Numbered from the stretch's first letter, positions 37,801-52,881 are shown. The stretch: DNA of 64,000 nucleotides from Misgurnus anguillicaudatus (GCF_027580225.2 NC_073358.2:11397001-11461000); one strand, 5' to 3'. Numbers and translations: made by a program. The notes: a model not told the origin generated them from the sequence alone.

Positions 37801-40800
37801 AGACTTGTTGTCTTAGACGTTTTAATGTCCATCCATATTTATTTTCAATCTATTTTATTTCAATACAAACAGAAAATACAGGAAATATGTACAAAAAAAA
37901 TGTAAAATGACATTTTCAGGAGGAAATGTCTTCTGTAGGCATAGTCGGTGTTTAGTGAGATCTCTCTTGGCACTAAACACATTTTAAGCGTTTTTGAGCA
38001 GAATGAAGCAAAAAGACTAATTTGTTTAAAATTAGAAATTGGGATTTAATTTTATTTAGGTTTTTCCTGCTATTGCTCAAGTGGAAAGGGATTTTAGCCT
38101 AAAAACTTGAAATATCAGTTTTTATACAGTTTTTAATACTATATACACATTTCCTGTATTTTCTGGATGTATTCTATTAAAGAGACTGAGGAACAATTAT
38201 ATATATCAAACAATAAATGATCACTATACAGTAACATTGCAAAAACAACAAATCTAATTGTTGCATGTTGGCCTAAGACTTTTGCACAGTACTGTATATA
38301 TAAAAACTTACTAAACTTCCTACCCACATTTACCCAAACAATATAAAAGTAAAGCTTCAATATAAAAACACATTACAGGTTAATATGCAGACAAAACTAT
38401 AAACAAGCCAACTGTAGGATGCTCTAAAACCACTCAGACCGAGTGTGTTTCTAACCTTCGAAGGGTCCATGATAACAGTGGGAACGAAATTAAGGAAGAT
38501 GTGGTTGCAGTCTGTGCGAACTGTGGTGTTATTAAACGCAACCTCCAGCTCATCCATGGCCTCCAGCAGCAAACGTTCTGCCTCATTATGCAGGTACTCA
38601 AACGACGCCTCCTACGCAGCAGAGAACACAATGTTGTCACATTTTAAACGAAACATATGGATGTGATCATAGAAGAACCAGCAGAAGCTCATACCTTGGT
38701 AACCAAGTCAGAATGGCGGATGATGGCCCGCACAAAGAAGCGATAGTCTGTGACTTCAGTGCCCACTTCCACACGAGCCGCTCCCAGGTACAGGTGCATC
38801 TTGTGGTTGGCGCAGGGGATTGCTGTCAGTGCAAAGTTGCGCATGCGATTGAGCTCCAGCTGAAAAGCCAGCGCAGGTTCCAAGTGCCTGTAGATACGGT
38901 CCTCCACAAACTGGAAAAAAATATTTGTACACCATTAAATGTGAACAAACAAAAGCATACTTGTTGTGGTAAACTGAAGATGTAAAAAAAACTAAAATTG
39001 GTAGAGTAGGTTACAAGTGTTAGAGGTCAAAACATTAATAAACAATGTTTTCAAAACAATAATGAAAATGAATCTTGATGACACTATGAAAAAAGTGGAA
39101 TCATGGGAAATGTCATTTTCACAATCCAGAGATGTTGAAATTCATGTATCAAGATCACACATGAGGTAATGAATTACGTTTTTTTTTCTGTACGCACCAA
39201 TGGTTAAGTGTGATACATGATGACGATACAACAGCATCATGCTAGATTCTCTATAGCCACCGCTTCTGGATTTGTCCATGTGTGTTGCCATAATTTCTAC
39301 AAGCAGAATCCGAGTATAGCACAGATATCATGGCATTGATAGGCTACAATGACAAGGGATGAGCCATTATTATTTTAAAGAGCACCTATTTCAATGCTAA
39401 AAAACAACTTTATTTTGTGTATTTGGTATAATACAATGGGCCCTATTTTAACGATCTGAAACGCAAGTGCGAAGCGCAAAGGGCAAGTGACTTTGTGGGC
39501 GGATCTTGGGCGCTGTTGCGCCAGGTGCAAATCAATAAGGGGTTGGTCTGAAGTAGGTTCATTATTCATAGGTGTGGTTTGGGCGTAACGTCAAATAAAC
39601 CATTCAGAACGTCATCCAACATTCCCTTTAAACGCAAGTGTGCAAGTTCCATGGCAGGTTGCTATTATTATGACGGATTTACCAGGCGCACGCCAGGAGC
39701 GGTTCAGAGCCGAGGAGACCGTCGTTCTTGTAAGAGCAGTCAAAGACAGAGTTGTTTTGTATGGGGATGGGAGAAACCCAGCGTCGGTTAAACAGGCGTG
39801 GGAGGAAATAGCCACAATTGTCTCATCAGCTGGCATCCCCATCGTTGCGCCAAGCGCTACAATGATGTCAGGAGACAGGGGAATCCCAAGCTTGCCAGCA
39901 TAAATCGGGCACGCCGTGTAACGAGAGGTGGACCTGCCTCTACACAGGACCTGACACCAGCAGAGGACATCGCTGCGTCCACACTCTCCGCTGAAAGCCA
40001 AGAAACGCAAGCAGTCCAACCCCAAAGTACACTTACAAATCAAGTTCACATACATTAAGGTTTCTTATGAAAACATTTTAATTATTATTTACATAAAATA
40101 AACGTAATACAGCCACACAACAAACTTCTGAAAATATTTTAATCGTTATTTGCATGATAATTTTTTAACGCAGCCACACAAAATAAATCAAAACTATCAC
40201 CACTCCTTACCACAATGATTTCCCTTATCTCATGTGTTAATATTTTTTCTTTAAGTGTGTGCGCGTTGTGCACGCTCTACATTATGGTCAAGCATGCGCC
40301 CTTAAAATAGAATAATGAACAACGCGCAACTGACTTTAGACTAATTTTCTGGTCAGTGGCTCAATTGTTTTTTGAAACTGCAAAATAACATCAGGGATGG
40401 TTTGCGCCAGAACACGCCTTCTTTTTTGCGCTGAACCGCCCAGGGAGCGCAGGTTCATTCCCTAGTTTGCAGACGTGCGTCTGTGGAGGGAAAAACCTGC
40501 TGTGTGCCGGTGCAAAATACGAATGATACATGCGTCACTGACAAAGTCAATTGCGCTGGGTGCAAGATATGGCCCAATGTCTTTGCGTGGTTTATGGTTA
40601 AAAAACATAATTTTCCATATACCAGATTTCCCAGTCTTCCTAACATGCACGTATTTTGTACAAAACTGTCACTGACTGCCCAGATAACCTGTATGTTGTG
40701 ATTGGCTTTAATACCTCTCACGTCAGCCAGAAATGTGACGCTCCTTACCATGTTTGAAAGATCTGCGCACAATGCAATGCTAACAGGGGTTTACTAAGAC

Positions 40801-43800
40801 GCTGCAAGTCCAAGTGGGAGGAATTATGATAATGCCGGTCTTTTCTACATCATAAATCCCAGGAAGTAAACGGTTGCCTACAATCCATGTGTTTGTTGTA
40901 GTCCACGAAAAGAGATTTATGTTGGAGACAATAACTTGCGTCATTGTTTACTTTGGGGTATGTACCTTTTGCATATTGTTAACATGTACTAATATACACT
41001 TACACACCAAAAGAAATGTCAGATAACCTGTAACCTGTAAATGTCAGATAACCTGTAACCTGTGAATCGGACCATTGGTTCTCTATAAACTGGAATTTAC
41101 AAATCCTTGAAATTTTTTTTATTAGAAATATCTTACATATTGTGCCCTTAAGGTGAAGTGTTATTTTGCAACAAAACAGCAGCGTCCACAACGAAATGCA
41201 AATAACACCGGTTTTAAAATATATAAGGAAGACCACAAAGGTCCATTTCAGCCCTGTAGCAAAAAAGGCAACTCATACGCCTAAAGATATTAAACCTTTA
41301 AAGATGGTTAAATCTAGATGTTAAATGTTAATGTATGGTTCACTGGAACAAAATAAACATTTAGGCAAAGATGAGGTCATATTTTAAAAAAAAAAACGAA
41401 AGAATGAATGAAACAGATACTATGAATGAGATGTAATTGGTCGTTTTGATAAATTTTGAAAAAGTGAGTCTATGGGAGAAGAAAGTGCCCGTGAGCTACA
41501 GTATAATAGCATGCTGGATTTAGTAAATGTAGGTAATCACAGCAGCTAATGGATGTCATCCCTCTCAAATGAGACAAATAATTAAAAAGTTCATTAATGT
41601 AATGAGCTTTGCTGGAACCATTTTAGCAAACTATCAGGGCTGATAGAAGACAGAGAAACGCCATTGATCATGATGGAGTGACTTTCTCAGCCAAGACAAG
41701 AAACAGGAATATAACAGCTTCCTCTTTATTCCCTTCCAATTTCCCCTTTGTTCTTTCCCTGAACATAAAGCAGCTGATGGATTTTATGAAGGCTTTTAAA
41801 CGTATAATGATCTTTTGTGTCTGTCAGTGGTAGTCTTTTGTACATCATAACTCACCTTGTCTCGAGCCCGGAAAGTGAAAAATTTGGGGAATTCTCTCTG
41901 TGAAATAAGAAAAGATATTGGATTGAAACAGTGAAGTAACATTTTATTTTATCTTTGTCAATGTTTAATTTGACCCAGCACCAGACCTATATTAATGATA
42001 TAACACAGAGTATTAAGACCTCATTGACATGTAGAACTAAAATCAAACTTAAGTTGATTTTTTAGGGGCTTAAAGTGTAAGGAACTTACAGTAAGAGATA
42101 ATTTTTCATCTGTTCCAAAACCTAGGGAGCTGGGTACCTAGGCAGATTTTGTAGGCATCATAGGTGCACTATTAATGCAAACACCATACCAAACTGTAGT
42201 AGGCAGCAACATTAAGCTGTTTAGACAATAGCACATGCATTCTTTGTATAAAGCAATGCCATAATGCAATAATGTAAAGTATTTCAACTGAATTGGTCTA
42301 CACTTAACTATCATGAAGCCAGAAATTGGAATTTTCATTTGTATTTCTTAAAGAAAAACAAAATGCTAGGTCAGTAACTTTATTCAGAAGTGCAATATAA
42401 AAACTCATTTAAATTCAGACCATTTCAGGGATGTGTGTCACTTAAAGGTGCAGTATCTATTGACCGAAATGCAATATAATATACATAACTTAGTTTTAAG
42501 TGGTGTAAAAAGACCAGACATGACAATGACATGTTTTTATTACCTTAGAATGAGCCTTTTCTATCTACATATGCTCTAAAGATTGTGTATTGTCACTATA
42601 TTAACCTCAATACTTGACTGGCTACTCTCTGCTGTCTCAGACTATGACATTATTGTCCCGTGTTGGCCAATGTAGCTTCTCTATGTTTTTCAAAAGGGAG
42701 GGGTGAGCGGTGGACTGAGCTGTTAGCTGCAATTTGTAACCTCACTGCTAGTCAGGTGCCACTAAAATGTACACATTGCACCTTTAACCAAAACACCAAA
42801 TAAAAAACTCATTACAAATGTATCAAGGATGCCTAAACTTCAAGACCTCCATGCAGCAAGATATTACATTTACATTTATGCATTTGGGCAGACGTTTTTA
42901 TCCAAAGCAACTTACAGTGCATTCAATAAATTTCTTTATGAGTATGTGTGCTCCATTGGGGTACGAAGCTTCAAGGCCAGCTAATTTTTTATCTACATTT
43001 GCCTTTCTATTATTTTTAAACCTTCTGGTCATGTTTGGTTTTGATTATGATATCATCTTTGAAGGTAAACATGTAGACAACACAAAGGCACCTCTCTAGG
43101 TTTTGGAACAGAACCAATGTCTTATACCCTTTGCAACTACTTACATGAAACCTCTGGTCCACCTCACAGTTGACCTGCTTCCTGAAATCCTGTTAATAAC
43201 GGCGTTGAGAGCAAAGGAACAGGAGAGAGACAAACATGCAGTGGGCAGGCCAGATTTGTGATTACTCATAACAATTTATGGTTATTAAGATTTCGGTTGA
43301 ACTGCAGATTATTTAGTTAATTCTCAATTAAAGAAAGAGTTAAGTGTGAGAGCAGAAACATGCTTCAAGAGCAGTTTGTCGTCATATGTACCTTCTGAGC
43401 AACCAGGAAAGTAAGTCTTCGGATGCCGTGCTCAAACAGCAGAGATTTCTGTTGTAGACATTGATAGAATTGTTATTAAATACAACGTACAAAAAATAAA
43501 CAAAAAAACAGCAGAACAACCATTTCAAGAAAAATTTTACCTTAGAATGGGTGAACTCGTGGAACATGGAAGCCAGCCCATCGTCATCGATATCACTGTC
43601 AGTCTTTATGGCCACGTTAAGGATATGAATCGGCTCATCTTGGATGCTCTACAGTAAAACAAAAGTTTTATCCAAGTTTTATGCTTTAAACTATATAAAT
43701 TATTTATATATAAATCGTTCATGCAATCACAAAATCCTTAGATTTGCACAATTCAGGTAAATGTCTATTTTAAAATACAGCAAAACAAAGGTCCATCCAA

Positions 43801-46800
43801 TTCACAGAATTAAAAAAATCCTTTATCATCTATTTGTGAAATAACATCATACAAATAAGTGTAGTTAATAGAATGTGTCAATTATTTCATAAAAATCAGA
43901 CTTAGTCAAACATAATGAATATAAATGCTGTGAATTTTTATGCGAATTGATATGTATTTAAATGAAAATTGAACCTTGTTGTCCTCTTCTCTATACAGGA
44001 CAGGGTTGCCCCCTTCAGGAAAGGTTGGAGTAGACGGGGGAGAGTCTGAGAAACAGCTCAACACATCTTTAATGTTCCTGTGAGAGCACTTGCATTAGAC
44101 ACCTTAGAATGCATATTTGGTTCATTTAAAGAAAACTTCAAATTCTGAGTGTGCAATAACCATTAAAAATGCAAGATGGGAATAAATATATTGAACAACA
44201 TTTTTTATTATGTTTCATAATTTTCTTTATACATCATAGCCGTATATAGTCTTGCTGTAGGACAACAGGTACAGCATTGCATTTGCAGTGAAAAAGGTCA
44301 TTGGTTTATCCCCATGGGAACACACCCATAAAATGTATAGGTTATAATGCATTATTCGAAGTAACTTTGGATAAAAGTGTCTGGTAAATATAAATATATT
44401 TTATAGATACTACATATAAATGATATATAAAATTATAAATGTAAATGCTTGTGACAACAAATTAGTAACATTACATACATACATAGTAAAAATTATTAGG
44501 GATGTCCCGAGTACCCGGGAGTGACAGAGACGATCAAACACTTGACCATAGTGAGGACTATGGCATTAGGAATGTTTTTTGATTTGATTAATCTCATATA
44601 GAATGTGTCATATAGAAAGTGCTTTAGTTTACTTATTAATAATCGAGCAGTGATATTTTTCCCAGCAACATTAATTTTCGTAATTGCCATGACACACACG
44701 CACACCCTGCTCCCTACTTATGCCCCAACTCAAGTTCTCATTTTTCAGACATCAATTTTGAAACATAAAAAGGTAACCCCCTAAAAAGGGACACTGCAGC
44801 ATAAAGGGACCATAAAGGGACACTGCAGCAGGCGCAATGATATTACACAGCGCCTCACAATAGTCCCCTGCTATTGAAAGTAACCAAGGGGATTATTTTC
44901 GGGCAGTGCGTAATATCATTGCGCCTCCTGCACCCATGTTACAGCAGCAAAGTCCTTGATTATTATGCAAGAATAAGAGTATAGTTCCTAGCCATATCTG
45001 CCTAGAAAATTGCAACTTTTAATTTTTCTTCGGTCTTAGTACACAATGTAACTACAGAAGAGTCAAGCTTTAAAAAGGAAAAATATCGAAACTCTTTGGT
45101 TATTTTTGAGCGCGATGCTAAATGGTCTAATCAGATTCAATGGATTATGCTAAGCTATGCTAAAAGTGGTACCGCCAGACCCGGAGATCAGCTGAATGAA
45201 TTCCAAAACGGTGAAAATCAAATGTTTAACTCCAGGGGAGCTAGAAAATGAACATATTTTCAAAAAAAGTGGAGTGTCCCTTTAAGTCAGTTTTTATTCC
45301 CCGTTGACATTAAATACATTCGTATTTCATTACATTTTAAGTAACTTGCAAACATGCTGACCTGGTGAACTCCTGGAAGGAGCGGAAGGAGACCATGGCA
45401 CCCATGCGCTGACAGGGTGGAGTGAAGGAGGTGTCCAGCAGAACATCACTAACGCTAGCCACATGAACCATGCCATAATGGTTTAGATTAGAGGAGAAGG
45501 ACATCCTGAGAGCACAACACAAACAAAACAGGCATGTTATTAAGCAAACAATAGCTAATCTCTTTTTTACTGTACACAGTAGATCACTCCCTTATTAAAG
45601 ACCCCAGGAGTAAGACCAAATCATCTTCTTCCTCAAGACTGGAAGACTGAAAAGGACAGGAATTGCCTGAATGTGAACACACAGCTCCGAAGGTTATAAA
45701 AGTGGGGGGTGTCAGGAGGCAATTTAAAAGTTAGAGGGAAAATAATTATGATCGAAAGTTCACAATATGAGTGAATAAATGTAGTTATTAAAGATATAGT
45801 GAATGTGGTTGTTAAAAAATATTCCAGGTTAACAACGCTTTCGATACGATAATCATTTGAAAATCATTTGGAGTTTTTCGCTTAAATTTTTTAAAACGCA
45901 AAAAAAAAACATGTACACTTTTATTATTGCAAACACATTTTTTAATGCCTTTTGAACTAAGAAAGGATTTTCCCTGCAAATCTACCATAGCCTGAAGCTA
46001 ACCTGGAATATTTCTTTAATAACAACTATTATTATTATAAAAAAAAAACGGATACATTTTCATGTCTACCATAAAGTCTGTCACACTCTATACTGAATTT
46101 AGGTTTCCCTGTCTATGTTAGTATTAACAGCAAACACCAACCCATAAGACCAATTAACAAGATTCACAACCATCAAAAAAATAAGTGTGAATAAAAGAAC
46201 AAAATATGAGTACAAACATTGACCAATTAAACCCTCTGTGATTAAACCCTGTAAGTGCTCTTAAACCATCTGTCCTGTTCTACCTCTCTTCATTCTCAGA
46301 GGATTCCCTAGCTGCCCCTGTGGCACTATGGTTTGCTGTGAGATCTCGAGTTTTGAAGTCTTGTAGCGGGGCAGACAGTTTCCTGGGAGGACAGTGATGA
46401 CACAGTTATATTTTGATACACACGCACGCACTCGCACAGTTGGAAGGCACCACAAACACACGTTGTAGAATTAATCACCACTATTACACAGTTAATTCAA
46501 ACCCAGTATGAGGTCTAAACTATTTCACTTAACATATTACGGGAGTACATCATTTGCATACACACTCATCACAAACACGCTGATGTTGGGTGATTTCAGA
46601 TAGAAATGCACACACATCTGTACTGAGATCATGAATTGGCGCAATAAGCCATGCAAATTGGTAAAAATAATTACGGAGATTAATAGAATGAGGGCTGCTT
46701 TTATTTGTGGAACACAAACTTTTAACATACAGCACCATAATAGCTGTGATTCTCTGGTCTAATTCAGTATAGAGAGAAAAAAGCATTCAACTATGGAAAG

Positions 46801-49800
46801 CATCTACTTGATCATTAGATATGTTCGGGAAAGTGTGGATGTGTTCATTAAAGGTTAAAAACATTAATTCAAATTCATCATATTACATGTGATAATATTC
46901 TTGGCAATGTTTGGAACAGAATACTTGCAAAATACTGTGCAAAAGTCTATGTATGCCACCTCTTATTCCATGCAAGTAAAGCACATGCATTGTTGGATTT
47001 TATGTGTGCTTTATTATACAACTCATTGCAACTTTAGATATTTGCAAAAATACAGAAATTCTATATGCTGCACAAATACATAGAGCAACCCCCCCCCCAA
47101 ATAAAAACAGTACCATGACGGTATACTATTCCAAACACCACATTTTTATTTTTCTTCTTGAATGATAATAAGTTGATCCTGGATATCTTTACAAACAATT
47201 CTGGGCTTACGCACTGTTTCTACTTAGTCATTGAAGTATTTGTTTAACCATACTGGTTTTCTACTATATTTTCTAAGTCTATGCTTTGGTTTACTGAGGA
47301 AAGAATGTGTACTATACCTGTTTAGAGTGGGGATGTTCCCTCTGCAATCAAACAACATTGATTATTTATTGGTTAGTGTCAGGCATCAATGGGAGGGGTC
47401 AGTCTTAAGAGATCAAAAGTGTGTGGCCCTTTTACATGACTGAGAAATTCAATAGCAGTGTAGTTGCCCACTACTGGCAATGAGACGTTTTGTTAAGTTA
47501 GATTAAATTCCCAAGTATTTTTAAACAGGGATGCATCAATATATTGGCCTATAATCGGTGTCGGAAGATCAAAGCAATTTTGAACGTTGACAATAGAATT
47601 GCGGTGTGTAGGCTTTGCACTGCTAGGATATAACATAATATTTGAAGCATGGGTTAAAAACGCAATCATTGATATCAATCGATATTGAAATAAAATTTGA
47701 ATTGGTGTCACAAAAATGTCGGTAACACTTTACAATAAGGTTCATTAGTTAACATTAGTTAACTACATTAATTAATGTGAACTAATAATCAACTGCACTT
47801 ATACAGCATTTATTCATCTTTGTTAATGTTAATTTCAACAATTACTAATACTTTTATTAAAATTTTGTTAATGTTAGTTAATGCACTGTGAACTAACATG
47901 AACAAGCAAATAAAGCTTTATTTATATTAACTAACGTTAACAAAGATTAATAAATACTGTAACAAATGTATTGCTCATGGTTTGTTCATGTTAGTTAATA
48001 CATTAACTAATATTAACTAATGAACCTTATTGTAAAGTGTTACCAAAATGTCTTATTGGACTAGTTGCAAAAAATTATTTATATTTAGCCTAAATGCATA
48101 AATCTCATGAAACTTACATACAGGGTCATATTTTTACACTTTAAAACCAAAATAAATAAATTACATTTTAAATGTACTGTATTTATATAAAAAAAAAAAA
48201 ATTGTGTGACTTTTTCCAGTTAAGCACCTATTAAGACAACTAAGCAGCCATTTTTTTATTATTTTAATTAGGGATGTGATGATTAATCGTGCAAATGCGC
48301 GTTTTCTCAATAAATGAATTTTAATAAATTGCGGTGAAATGTGCCACAAAGCCATAGGGCGCTATCGTGCAGAAACTCCATTTGTGCTGCAAAAGAAGTA
48401 CCATTACAAACGTTATTCCAGGAATTTTTTAACATCATACTTACAAATTTTCTTCAAATTGTTTCAGGTTTTATTATTATAATAAAGAATATTTTGAATG
48501 ATTGTGTTTGACGATTGTTGCTTTTTTAAATGCATGTTATAAATGACTCAAACTTAGTGATTTTAGATTGATAAGGACTTCCTACTGATCACAGAGCCGA
48601 AGTACATGCAGGAGCTGTGCATGAAACACATAATCAGAGCCTTGTGATTCAGAATCGATTTCAGATAGATATTTTTAATAGGGAACGCGATTTATCGTTA
48701 CAGCCCTAATTGACAGAAAATCTGCTTAAAGGATGCAGTATGTAAAGCTAACATTGCTAACATGCTCATGATCATGTAAACAATACTTGCAATATAAAAT
48801 AGTCCTTTATTAAAATCATTATTATCTTCATGCAATATTTAATTAAATGTGGTTGGTTTTAAGGAGAAATTTGTGACCTGCAGTTGCTTTCATGAGAATC
48901 AGCCTTAAAATATGCCACACACTTTACTTAAGACTGCCTCTCCCTCACATGCAATAACTCAATTTAGAATCTCTATTCTGTATTTCTACAGTACAAGGCA
49001 TATGTAATTTATTTTACACTAATCACATGCAAAGCCATCTAGTAAGAACTGCACAGATGCATGCTGGGAAAAGGGATTATAGGACAAAATATCTACAAAC
49101 ACTACAGAAAAACTGCACAGTACATCAGAGGAAGCTATACAGATTCAGTTCCCAAGCATAACATTTATAAGAATAAAACAGGAGGTGCCAAAAAAAGAGC
49201 AAGCTGTTGTACAGCCAATTAGCACAATCGCTGAGAGCATCCTATTGGTCACATTCTTTGGTTTGTTAATGAGATCATTGCAGTGTCACCTGAAACAAAT
49301 GGATGTGGTCAGCACACACGTGGGACCCCGTAAAGAGGAACAGTGAGGCCTTTAGCACTGAGATTCACTGCGTGTACATATTTATAATGTTTTTCAATGC
49401 CTAGTTACATACAAAACCTCGTCAGAGCAGACCAATGTCACAGACTGTGTACAGGTAAAGGAAGATTTCAGGGTAGTAGGTGGTGTTTTATGGCACTGGC
49501 TTAGCCAGCACTTATGTAGAGATGCTGATATTTTATACAAATGCACTTTTGCCATAAGTCACTCTATTGTGCTTTAACATGCTCCTCCACAATCATAGGA
49601 AAGGGTGATGTAGAGGTGGGAGGAAGGCAGGGTTACAGTACATACTAAGGTACCTGTTGGGATGAGATGAGGGCAGCATGAACTGGAACTCCACAATGCA
49701 GGTGTTATCTTTCAGCTGACGGTGCTGCACGCTGTTTAGTTCATAAGCGATGTAAGCTCTACGAACATACACCTGAGGGGAGAAAGAAAGAGCCACAGCA

Positions 49801-52800
49801 CAAAAGGTCATGGGTTTGAACCCAGGGAACACACATGGGTGATTCTCACGAAACCATTGAAACACCACGGCACTAATGATTTTAGCTTTAAAATGTGTAA
49901 TATAGTAACATTAAAAAGCATCAGAATTAACATATACTGTGTTCTACCTTGCACAATGTGTGATTTCAACATAAGAATTTATAATTGTAAATTTTATCTC
50001 ATTTTCTGCTGAAATTCTCATTACCGCAATGTGTCCGGCTGTGTTTGAACATGCGTTATGTTGTAATTTAATCAAATGAACACAAAAATATTAAGAAAAA
50101 AAATAAATGGATGTTTTGCTAGACTACTTTAGATGACAGAAAAAATATTTACTGAATATTCATGTATAATAATAATGAAGAAAAATTAGGAAAATGATGT
50201 GTCCATGCCTGATGTTCTCATCCTCCGCAACACTTTTTGAGAACAGTTTAAGCACACATACAGAATTTTAATAAAGTTTGATTTTGAGTGACCAAGCACA
50301 TGGACCAGTTACTTCAAGATGGCTACCAGGTAAGATCATTTTTTTACAGTTAATTGAAATATTATCTTGTCAGAATGCTTACACGACATTTTGATTATCA
50401 TTACCGCAACAGATGCTTATTAAATGTTAATTTAATTAATAGAAGCATAATACTTTGATTTTAAATGAATGTGCAGAATCTCCAAATTATGTTCTTTCAG
50501 GTTTGTCATGTCATTTTTAAAATATGTCAGTGTTGATGTTTTCTGACTGTTGCGGTAATGAGATTTTTTAGGACAAATTTTTTAAATTAATTTAAAAACT
50601 TTTACTTATCATTTAACACTTTTTGTAACATAATGTTCCCAGACTTTGTTTTTCAATGTCTGGTGGGAAAAAAAGTAAATGTAAGCAATTTTTACATTTT
50701 CATGCTTGACATTTTTAAAACCAAGTTTTCGTGAGAATCACCCACATACTGATAATAAACTATATACCTTGTAAGACAATAGTAGTCGCTTTGGTTAAAT
50801 CCGTAAATGTAAATGCATAAATGTAATCCACAAGGTAAATGTGATCCTCAGGTATTAAAAGGGACACTACACATTTTTTGAAAATATGCTAATTTTTCAG
50901 CTCCCCTAGAGTTAAGCATTTGATTCTTACCGTTTTGGAATCCATTTAGCCTATCTCCGTGTCTGGCGCTACCACTTTTAGCATAGCTAAGCACAATCCA
51001 TTGAATCTGATTAGACCATTAACATCGTGCTCAAAAATCACCAAAGAGTTTCGATATGCAAACTCTCATTCTGGCGTAATAATCAAGGACTTTGTAGCAT
51101 GGCTGAAGGATGCGCCATAATATTACGCAGTGCCCAAAAATAGTCCCCTGCTATTGAAAGATACCAAAGGGACTATTTTCAGTTGCTGCGTAATATCATT
51201 GCACCTGTTACAGCAGCAAAGTCATTGATATAACACCAGAATGAGAATATAGTTCCTAGTCATATCTGCCTAGAAAATCTCAACTTTTATTTTTCCGTCG
51301 ATCTTGGTACACAATGTAACTACAGAAGGGTCAAGTTTTAAATAGGAAAAATATCAAAACAAATATTGTTTATTTTTGAGCGCGATGCTAAATGGTCTAA
51401 TCAGATTCAATGGATTGTGCTAAGCTATGCTAAATGTGGTACCGCCAGACCCAGAGATCGGCTGAATGGATTCCAAAACAGTAAGAATCAAATGTTTAAC
51501 TCTAGAGGAGCTGAAAAAAGTGGAGTGTCCCTTTAAAGAACTGTGAAATACTGTATACAAATTGCATATGCTACAGTCTTACCTCAAGAGCAGCCATTCT
51601 CACCACCTGATTACTGTGGTAAAAGAAATTTGGCAGCACATCAAAGATGGATGTCTCTGAAAGAATCAATTTCTAAAAAAAAAAAACACAAAACATTTTT
51701 AAGACATAAATATTTAAACAAAAGAAAAACATTAACCAATTGGGAGCCCACATACATACACTAATTTATTATTCTGCCGAACAAATCTCTTTGTGAGTAT
51801 TATTTGTGAGAAAAAGGAAAGTTATTAGATCCAAAATAAGAGTAAATAACGATTTTCATATTTGGGTGAACTATTCCTTAAGAATCATGACACTTTGGTG
51901 ACACTACAGGCCAGTCTATGCAATCACAAATTCTATGAAAGCAAACCAACATCCATGGAGTCCTACCTGCAGGTTCTCAATGCAGAACTGATGTCCATAC
52001 ATGTCAATGGCAGATAGAAAGATGGATTCCACTTGATTGTGTCGCAACTCGTATGAAGGTAGGTGAGAGGCAATGAGAACCTGTGAGAAGTTGAAGCTAT
52101 GAATCCTCACACAAAGAACATTAACTTTCATGAAGAACTTTTCTTAAGGAGACATTGTTATAAAAATAATCTCATGACATGGGCATACATTTTATTAATG
52201 CCCACTCTCGCATTGCAGTCGTGCCTTATGTGCAATGTTACCTTTTGGACAATAATATAGAAATAATAATTTCTCTGTAATCTATTTTTATGTCTTCACA
52301 CTAGTGGTGTGACAGTGACACCTTGAAATGTTTTCTTGGTAGGCATCTAAAAATGTTTTGAAACCACGCTTATGGGTGTATTAAGTCTACAGTAAAACTT
52401 GTTCTCGGTGTGCAAGTGTGTGGTGTGCTAACCTGGCGTGCACGCAGGGCCACTTTGGCATTTGTGGTCTTGCTAAGTTGTGTGAGTTCTGTGAGGATGG
52501 CCATGAGCTCATCTGTCAGGGTGGGGTCTCGACCACACAGCTGATCCTACAGAAATGGGATGACATAAACACATATGACATAAACTGAAAATGGTTTGCT
52601 ACATTTAAATTGTCTATTGAAACAGAGATTTGCCGCATTTTATTACACAACCAATTACTGTGCTGATGTTTACACACAAGGCTCTATGAATGACATTAAC
52701 TCAGCCTGGTTGAGAGCGAATGTACTCACAATCAACATGGTAACCAGAGAATTCTTCTTTGTTACTTTTGCGTGAGAGAAGATGTAGTTGAGCACATTGG

Positions 52801-52881
52801 CCATGTCCCCTTTGTTTTCCTCTCGTAGTGCAAATACACACTTGTCATAATGACCTGAAAAAGCAAACAAGCACAAACATG

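Noticed and set aside
38713..38985. + strand 90-codon frame
   Set aside because: Antisense shadow of the acaca exon 38695-38910.
39438..40575. hAT assignment for the GGGCCCTATTTTAACG elements
   Set aside because: The coded Myb/SANT-like protein and short flank repeat fit Harbinger better than hAT, and no 8-bp duplication was found.
44258..44397. tRNA gene
   Set aside because: It has a box B-like stretch but no cloverleaf, and ends in the SINE tail; it is a SINE.
46261..46461. Minus-strand open frame in its own frame ([14 protein letters not shown]) as a separate small gene
   Set aside because: The other frame of the same stretch is splice-bounded and phase-matched to acaca, which explains the openness better.
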